NCBI GenBank assembly: GCA_002361365.1
Contig: DEST01000019.1
Location: 13,485-22,709 of the forward strand
Origin: Alphaproteobacteria bacterium UBA3307
GTDB lineage: Bacteria > Pseudomonadota > Alphaproteobacteria > RF32 > CAG-239
Length of the DNA stretch: 9,225 nucleotides
Direction of reading: 5' to 3'
Shown: in pieces, positions 1-9,000 of the stretch
How the letters are laid out: each line of letters starts with the position of its first letter
Position numbering within the stretch: the stretch's first letter is position 1
Notes under the pieces: generated by a model
Database searches by the model: none
Told to the model about the DNA's origin: nothing
The model's input: the letters and a program-made list of their open reading frames with translations, nothing else
Translations under genes and position numbers: made by a program

Positions 1-1
1 A

Positions 2-3000
2 TCGGCAGGTCCGACTTCTTTAACCGGTGACGGTACGGGGGCAAATCCGACTACGGCACAAAAAAATATTTCAGTGGCGCTTGCCGGTGCGGTCGATGTG
101 ACCAATGATTACACCAAAACCACCACAAAAGTTGAAAATTCAACCATCAATGCGGGTAAAGAGGTCAATGTAACTGCCGATAACGATATTTTAGCGGTTC
201 AGGTTAACGGTGCGTTGGCAAAATCCAGCACGGTATCGGCAGGTGCAGGTGTAAATATCTACAACAATAAGTCCGAAACCAAAGCATTGGTTGATAACAG
301 CACCATCAATTTCAATTCGGCAAATGCCGCAGGATTAAATGTAACTGCCGATACGGATATTGATTTGATTGATGTTACTGCCGGTATTGGCATTGCATCT
401 AAAGGTTCTTTCGGTGCGTCGGTCGGCGGTTCGTTTGGATTTAATAAACTGCATAATACGGTACTGTCTCAAATAATCGACAATACCATCGTGAAAACAG
501 AAGGAGACAATGTTCCGGATGTAGATGTCAAAGTTGAAGCCAAAGATGATTCTAAGATTTGGAATATCACCGGTGCCGCCGGATTCGGTAAATCGGAAGG
601 AGTAAATATAGGTGCCGGTATTGCCGCAACGCTGAATTACAGCAAAAAGGTGATAACTGCGGCAATTATCGGCAGTACATTGTCAAATGTAAAAGATGTT
701 ACGGTTAATGCTGATTTGCAGCAAGATTATAACACCATTGCCGTAGCTGCCGAGTTGAGTACCGGTAAAGGTTCCAGCTTTACCTTAGATGGCGCGGTCA
801 ATACGGAGTGGAACGGCAACAGAGTTACCGCTCAGGCAAAAGATTCGACCATAACCGCCTCCGGCGATGTTGCTATTACAGCCAATGCGCATATAAAAAA
901 TCAGAGCTTGGCCGGAGCAGTAGATTTTCAATCGTCAAAATTCGGAGTCGGTGTCGGCATCGGTTCGATTATCAATGTGAATAAGTCCGCCATAAAGGCA
1001 GAAGCTGACGGATTAACGGTTGCAAAGTCAAATTCTTTGAATATTCAAGCTAACGAAACCGAAGATTTGAAGTTTCTTGCCGCCAATTTAGGTATTAAAA
1101 CCGGTGGTGGAGCGACCATAAATATTAACGGTATCGCCAATGTGTTCTTGTCGGATGTGGTTGCCGATGCCATTAACAATTCGGTACTCAATTCCGATGG
1201 TAACATCAGTATAACGGCCGGATATGACAACAAGTTGGAAGGCATAACAGCGGTAGCTGATTTTGCTAAAGGATTGGTTGTCGGTCCGAATTTAATCGGC
1301 AATGTTTATAATAATACGATAACAGCTAATTTAGAAAACGGTTCGAAAATTCAAAAAGCTGCAGGTGTTGCCGTTAATGCAACTGCGGTTGAGGAGATGA
1401 ATTTAATACCGGTATCGGTAGGTATCTCCACCAAAATTGCCGCCGTTGCAGCCAATGCCAATGCCAATATTGTTAAAAATACTGTAGAGGCACTGCTCGG
1501 CGGAACCGTAACTCAGAGCTCATCGGTTTTGGTCAATGCCGTGGATAATACAACCATTTACACCCGCGGCGGAACTTTATCTGCCGGTACGGCAACCGTT
1601 GTTATCGCCGGCAGTGTGAATGTTGATGTTATTTCCAAAACGGTTCATGCTTATGTTAATAATGGAAATGTAACAACCTCGGGCAAAATGAGTGTGTTTG
1701 CGTCTTCCGTAAATTCTATGGGCGGAACTAAAGATGCCAACCAAAAATATGAAACCGATGATGTTACAACCGACGCATACAGAAATAAAATGCTTAAAAA
1801 AGATGATAAAGGTAATTATGTCGGTTTGAAACAAGGTAGCAGCTTTGACAAGTGGAATATGTTCTATAATGTAGCCGGCGGTAAAACAGTAGCAATTGCC
1901 GGTGCAACAATCGTAAAATCCATTCATAATGAAGTTCAAGCGGAAATCTTAAATTCCGAAATCAAGGCAAACAATTTAGATGTTGTAGCTAATGAATATT
2001 CGATTAAAAACATCGTAGCGGGTGAAATAGGCGGTGCCGGAATTGCGGCAATCGGCGGCAATGTTTTGGTAATGCGTGATAAGAGTGAAACCAAGGCCTT
2101 TATCGGCGACAATTCCAAGCTGGAAATAGCCGATACCCTCAATCTGATTGCCACAAACAAAAAAGACAATCAGCAAATTGTGGTTGCCGGCGGCGGTGCC
2201 GGTACGGTTGCCGCTAATACCAATACGGTTGTTAACAAGATAGATGATGTGGCTATTGCGCAGATTGACAACCAAAACGGAGAAAACAAAATCAGCGCGG
2301 GAACAATTAACATCAATGCCAATGAAGATATGAATGCCAGCCATATTTTGGCTGCGGTTTCGGGCTCAGGTATGTTAGCCTTTTCGGTGGCACCGATTGT
2401 TAATACTTATAACGGTACGGTGGATGCGTCGATTAAGAATGCAAAAGTTAACGATGCCGCCATCAATATAGGTGCACAGACCAATACTTCCACCTTTGAT
2501 GTTGATGCCGGTGTTGCCGGTGCCGGTAATGTGGCCGGTACGGCGGTGGCAATTAAGAATAATTATACCGGACATACAAAGGCTTATATGGATAATGCCA
2601 CCATCAATACCTCAAGCGCCATTGCTATTGCCGCTGATGCCGCCATTAAGAGCGAAAACTGGATTGGTGCATTGGCGGTTACCGGCACGGGAGCAAGTTT
2701 ACTGGTGAATTTGGTTTTGAATAATGTTATATCTGAAACCGAAGCCGGAATTAAGAATTCTACAATTCAAAATGCCGGAGACATTACCATAAGCACAAAT
2801 AAAGGTAAAATGGATGATATGAAAAACCGTGCTTTATCCATCGGCTTTACCGCGCAAGGCGCAGCTTTGGTTGTGGGGGTAGTACAGAATATTTATAAGA
2901 ATACCGTAAAATCTTATGCCGACAACAATGCCATAACCAAGGCGGTGTCGATGGCATTGAATGCAAATTCCGACCGCAAGTTGGATAATAAAACAATCGG

Positions 3001-6000
3001 GGCGACAGCTGCCGCTATTGGAGCAGGTGCGGTGGCAAACGCTTTAGTTAATCAGATTGATTCTTCAACCACTGCCATTGTTGATGCTCAATCAAAAACT
3101 ATGAATATTGATAATGCGCTTAATCTTAATGCCAAAGATAACACCGTTGCAACAAATAGTATGGGGATGATAGCAGTTGCCGGTATGGGAGCGGCCATTG
3201 GCGGCAATATCAATCTGTATTATGCTAATAATTTGGCAAATGCGAAAATTTTATCAAACAGCGATGGTCAGATAAATGCCGGTTCATCAAGTGTTACTGC
3301 AGATATGATAAACGGGCTGGAGAATATGATTATCGGCGTTTCTTTGGGTGCCGGTACTCTTGCCGCCGATGTCGCCGTTATCAGATTAGGCAAACGCACG
3401 GCTACGTATTCCGAAGCGGAAAGCGGCAGTAAAATCAATGATGCGGTAAGTTATACCCAAAATATATATAACAAATCTACCACAGATGATGCATCTAATG
3501 TTAAGAATTTATACACTCCGACCAGTTCGGCAGATGATATAAAAACCGGTGCGGTTGCAGAAGTAAACGGCAACCTAAAAACAACAAACAATACGAAAAT
3601 TGAAGCTAAAAGCAAAATTAAAGGTTTGAAAGAAAACAGCGATACGTTGGAATTGAGAAATGTCAATGTTTCGGGCGGGATAGCTTCGGCTAATGTCGGC
3701 GTTAAGAATATTAAACTCGCCAGCAACACTTTGGCGGAAATTTCCGGCGGCAAGGTCGAAAGTACAAATGGAGATGTTTCCGTTAATGCCGATTCCAAAG
3801 CCGATGTTAAGTTGAAAAATACTGAAGTAACGGTGGCCGGCGTTGCGCTTTCCGGTGCCGGAGCCATTTATAACAACACCTCTGAGACGGTGGCGCAAGT
3901 CAAAAATGCCGCGGTTAAGGCTAAGGATTTGAACATAGTTTCTAAGTCCGACAACAAATCTGTGGTTGACAGTACCAGTGTTATTGTGAGCGGAGCTAAC
4001 GCTATTGTCGATATTGCGGAGAATACAGATACCAACAAGAGTGCGGCGTTGATTACCGGTAATGTTGATATAGATACCAGCGGCAAGCTGACACTTCATT
4101 CCACCACCAATACCGAGCTGGATTCTGCTAAAGCTGTGGTTAAGGTTTCGGTTGCCAGTTTGGTTGGTATTTCTAAGAACGAGAACGAGGTTAAAAGCAT
4201 TAACCGCGCGCTTATTGAAAATGCGACCGGAAGTATTAAAACCAATGGGTTGGAAATTACCACTGATTACGGTAAAATGTATGCACATTCCAAGTCAAAT
4301 GTGACGTCGGTTCAGCTTGCCGATATTGCCAACATTAAATCTGTCGGTGCTCATATGAATGCAGATTTTAAGTCGGGTATCGACAGCCTTGGCGGTTTAA
4401 CCATCAACAATAAAGGCACTACAACAATCAATACCGCTAAAGATATAACTTCTAATCAAGAAGGTATTGTGGCAAAAAGTGAAATACACAATGTCGGTGT
4501 TTCTTTACTTGGCTTTTATAATGGTACAGCATCAAAGGCCAAAAATACGGCTACATCGTCAACAGTACTGAAAGTAAAAGAACATACGGCAAACGGTTTA
4601 GATATCAATGCCGACCTTAAATCTACGGCTAAGGCGGAAGGCGGAGCAACCAATGTCAGCCTTGCCGGTGTCAGCAATTTTGTTATGTATGCTAAAGATG
4701 AAAGCACTTTGAATGTTGATGTTGACGGCGTTAATAATATCATCGGTAGCGGAACCGATGGTGTTCATGAAGCTAAAATCAAAGCAAAACATCAATCAGA
4801 AGTTCGTTCTGATGCCAGTGCAGTCAGTGCCGGTCTTATCGCCGGACATCGTATGAGACTGACATCTGAACTTATCTCAAACACCACCGGTAATATCGGC
4901 GGCACTTTGAACGCAGATAGGGCAACAGTTGATTTTGACACGACTAGAAGTTCTGTTTTGAATAAATCTTCCAGTTCCGGCGGTGTTATTGATGTTGGTG
5001 ACGCCGGAGCAACCAATACATTGACCGGCTCATCGGTACTAACGGTAAGCGCTTCTTCAAGTAAAGAAAAAGCAGTTAATGCTATGGATGTAAAGAACAA
5101 GTCGACCAATACTTTTGATATGACTTCTTCTGATGGTCACGGCGGTTTGTTGAGTATTTCCGAGGGCAATACCACAACCACGTTCAATACTTCAACCACT
5201 ACTAATTTAGTAAATACGAATATAAATTCCAGCAGTGATGTTAAGTATGAAGTTTCAAATAACGCCTTTATTAAAGATACGGCTACAAGCAGAGGCGGCG
5301 GATTGATAGCGGTTTATGGAAATTATCACACAGGTAACTTTACGTCAGCGGCAAACTTAAATTTGAATAATGCCAAAATCAACGCTAAGAATATTGACTT
5401 AAAAACTTCTTCTGACCTCAGAACCAGTGATAATGGTTACATTTCATACACCGGTGCTGCCGGCGGATTTGTTGCCGGTTCAACGTTAGAACTGAGAAAT
5501 ACCCTTGATCAGACCAGTTCAATTGGCATTGTCGGAAATTCAAATTTAAATGCCAGTGAGAATGCAAAGCTTAGTGCAAAAACGGCCTCAGGGTTTAAAC
5601 AAAAGGTTGACTCCACAGCCGGAGCTTTTGTGGCAGTTCCGAGGGCAAGAAGTTACTTAACGGTTACCAATAACAATAACATAAATATTGCTGCCGGTTC
5701 TAAGGTTAGAGCCAGTAATGAGTTGGAAATCAATTTCGATTCCAATAATGATTTGGCCAGCCGTACCAATGCTGAAGCTCATCACTTTGGCTTTAAGGAT
5801 CCGGTGGCAGAGTCGTATTTAACTCTTAATATTAACAACAACCTGAATAACAGCGGTTCTTTGGAAGCCGGTAATCTGGTGGATATTAACTATATGGGAA
5901 ATTCCACCAATAATCTGGAGCAGTTCGCATATTCAGAGGCACACGCTGCTATTGCTACAACCACGGAAAACGGAGAGCTGAAAAAAGATTTACACAACAA

Positions 6001-9000
6001 TCTTAATATTGCTTCCGGCGGTGACATTACTTCCGGTAAGAGCATTGATGTAAACTATTCTTCGGGCGTAGGAAATTCATCATCATATATAGGATGGAAG
6101 ACGGTAAGTTATGCTTTGTTCGGTATTCCTATTAAGAAGGGCGATAGTAAATCCAATGCCTTAATATATCATATTCCGACATTGCAAATTGACGGTAAGA
6201 TGGTTGCGGGACAAAGCAACAGCCGCTATATGAAAATCAACCGTGACGGTTCAGTGGATATGGATACTATACTCGGCTTCTACAATGATGACTATAAACT
6301 GTATGATAATCAGTCTGTTGACGGCGATGATGTTAAACAGCGTTCTTTGGCGGCAATCGAAATCGAGATAAATAATATTGACAGCACTATCGCAGAACTG
6401 TCTAAAGAAAATGAATCTTTGAACAAATTGAAAACAGATACCAAAAATGATCGTGATGCTACACAGGCTAAGTTGGATGAACTCAACGGCTATATAACAG
6501 ATGGAAATTATGAATTGCTGGATGAGAACAGTAGTCTTAATGATAAGATTAACGCTGATATTAAAGCTCGAGTAATAAAAACATCTGAAAGTGACACCGA
6601 CAAGTTAACTGAAGCTGAATATAATGCCATTATGGCGGCTTACGGCAGTAAAAAGACAAAATCTGAAATGCCGAGTATGAAGGAGTTTTTGGCTGATTCC
6701 TCTAACAAAATTATGACTGAAAGAGAATTGGTACAATTAACTCCGGACCAACTTTTCAATATTTCTAATGCGATAGATGAAAATTTCAAAACTTCGGTAA
6801 TAACAAATACAAATGAGTCCGGCAAAATAACAACAGACCAATATAATGCCATTATGGAGGCTTACAATAGTAAAAAGGCAGAAGCGGAATCTGCAAATTT
6901 GGAACTGATGGACTTCTTGAATGATACATCTACTAAGATTATGATTGGAGATGAACAACTTACATTGAGTGAAGCTCAACTTACCACCATTAATAATGCA
7001 CTGAAAGATGCAACGGAAGGTAAGAATATCGAAAATTTGGTGATTAAAACATCTGCCGGCGAAGGTTACAAAATAACAACAGACCAATATAATGCCATTA
7101 TGACGGCCTACAACAGTAAAAAGGAAGAGGCCGGAAATTTGAAGCTCATGGATTTCTTGAATGATACTTCCAATGAAATTGTGCTTAAAGAGGCAGAACA
7201 GGTGAATTTAAGTGGGGAACAACTTTCCACCATTGAAAATGCACTGCAGAGTTCAACAGAAGAGACCAATATCAAAGATTTGGTAATAAAGACATCTGCC
7301 AATGAAACTGACAGAATAACGGAAGCTCAATATAATGCGATAGTTAATGCGTATGAAGCTAAATTAAACGAAAGACTAAAACCGCTGACAATATCGGATT
7401 TCTTGTCCGGTTCAGACAGTTCGGTGATTTCGTTGAGTGATGCTCAGAAGCAGACTATTCTTGATGCGTATCGTTTAGCAGACAGCGATGATGTTAAGGG
7501 ATTGATTGTGAAAACATCTGACAATGAAGCTGACAGAATAACGGAAGACCAATATAATACCTTAGTTGCAGCATATAGCACGGCGTATAACAATAAGCTT
7601 GCAGAAATTGCAGAACAAAATAAAGAAATCAGCTTGAGTGAATTCTTGGATGATAGCTCTAATACAATTATGATGGGAGAAACAGTCCTCAACTTGACCG
7701 ATGCTCAGAAGCAAACAATTAAGAATATGGAAAATGAGATTGGCAACAAGATAGCTGTTTCTAACAGTGGTGATTTCCTTATTTATGATAAGTATGTTGC
7801 TGTGTCTAATCCGACCACGGAAACTGTTGAAGGAACAAGCGTCGCTTCTTGTGATGAAATTAAGCAATACAAAGCTGAATTGTCGGTGCTTGACGGTATT
7901 TTGCAACAATATGAAGAAAAATTGAATGCAAATGAACAATCAAGGCAAGATCTCGTCAATAGAAAAAATGCGTTAGGAACTGAAAGAGAAGAAATCATCA
8001 ACGCAAAGTACGAGAATAGAAATGAACTTTATTCCATCGTCTTTTACGATTTGTATTCTGATACAGCCAATGTAAATATTTCCGGCACCAACAACTATAA
8101 TATCAGAGGCAACGGCAATATAATCGTGGCGCAGCCGGGGCTGCAGGTTGATAATTATTCCAACCGCTCATTGATTTTCAATGATATAGATTTCGGTAGT
8201 AGCGCATCCGGCAATGGCTTAACCATCAATGGTAAAAACCATGCAATATTTATGGATACCAAAAAAGCAGTAAGTGGTGAGTATGCTTTCTATTATTGGT
8301 ATGGCTGGGGTTGGGGTAACACAGGTAAATTTAGCGATATTCGGGACACAGACGATGGTGACGGTGTACACTATAAGTCTGGAACTCAGGGAATTAAATC
8401 AGGTATAACCATAAATACCTATTATGATTCAAGCAGTCCGTTTATTGATAAATATGCTCGGGAATCCGGTACGATATTTACGGGAGATATTATAAATTCC
8501 GGAAATCAGATGACCGTAACTAACAATAATTTGATAATCTTTATGGGGCAAACGGTTAATTCCGGCAAGACAACGCTGGTTTCTCCAACAGCAATAATAG
8601 CGGAATTAACCAGCGATAAAGTAGATATAAATGACAATCCGGATAATTGGGAGCAAAATAAAGAGGGAACAGTATTTAATTTAGGTGCCGGCAGTTATTT
8701 GTTTGGCGGAAATGCCGTTGTTGTTGAAGCTGAAAAAATCAATATCAAAGGTGATGTTGTTTCCGGATATAAAAACAGAGGTATTACCATTACCGATGAT
8801 ATGCTCAAAGAAGAAAACCTGATTGTTGATCCGAACACGATTGATCCTGTTACGGGTGAAGGCGATAAGAACTTAATCAACCTCGGCGGCAATGCTTTGA
8901 GTGCGTATTTAAATGATGGTGTTAACAATGGTAATATCAAGGCGATTTACAAAGATGGAGAAATTCATGTGTTTAATCTGCCTCTGAATACTGTTGGCAA

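Larger units (their letters stand above)
68..6124 (+). repeat. Array of about 35 degenerate 50-60-residue modules (predicted beta-helical fibre)
   Basis: Aligning the translation by eye on a recurring motif gives about 35 successive modules. A typical unit has three parts: a strand pair like NKS-T-A-I-NS-I, a second pair like G-V-V-A ending in polar residues, and a Gly/Ala/Val-rich stretch that leads into the next unit. Clear examples begin near positions 245 (GVNIYNNKSETKALVDNSTI), 1876, 2050 and 2380. Modules share pattern more than identity. The pair KSETKALVDNS and KSETKAFIGDNS differ at many synonymous sites, so the duplications look old. The regular alternation suits a long right-handed beta-helix, but that fold is inferred from family behaviour. 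Module boundaries are approximate, and the last few modules (from about 5160) are weaker and more Asn/Ser-rich. Confidence 0.75.
6572..7747 (+). repeat. Five tandem 74-81-residue protein repeats (R1-R5)
   Basis: Five head-to-tail units run from residue 2191 to about 2582, of lengths 75, 81, 81, 74 and 81. The shared features in order are: VIKTS or a close variant; then an Ile/Leu-Thr followed by QYNAIM-AY-SK-like helix sequence; then a F-L-x-D-[ST]-S segment followed by a hydrophobic I-M or I-V pair; and finally L-[ST]-x-x-Q-x-x-x-I-x-x-A-L/Y. Units are joined by NIENL- or NIKDL-type linkers. The composition is Glu/Lys/Asp/Ile-rich and differs sharply from the Gly/Asn-rich modules. I do not recognise the domain. 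Alternating strand and helix segments are plausible, perhaps forming a short solenoid. The array is flanked by two coiled coils. Confidence 0.9.

Noticed and set aside
2472..2708. Small + strand open frame of 78 codons in another frame
   Set aside because: It sits inside the large gene in a different frame and translates to a Pro/Leu/Met/Arg-rich sequence with no recognisable domain. The main frame here is a well-formed module run.
3575..4288. Long open frame on the minus strand (237 codons), with several other minus-strand open frames of 60-140 codons across the window
   Set aside because: They lie wholly opposite a continuous + strand coding sequence with clear repeat structure, and they overlap each other. 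Their translations are low-complexity mirrors of the sense codon bias. They look like antisense shadows of one long gene.
6572..7747. The tandem repeats as EF-hand, dockerin or Ig-like domains
   Set aside because: The Asp/Asn spacing of EF-hand or dockerin loops is absent. The helix-like QYNAIM and DAQKQTI segments do not suit an Ig-like all-beta fold.
8345..8365. Asp-rich DTDDGDG as a calcium-binding loop
   Set aside because: The spacing does not fit the DxDxDG or RTX nonapeptide patterns and there is only one copy, so I did not annotate a calcium site.
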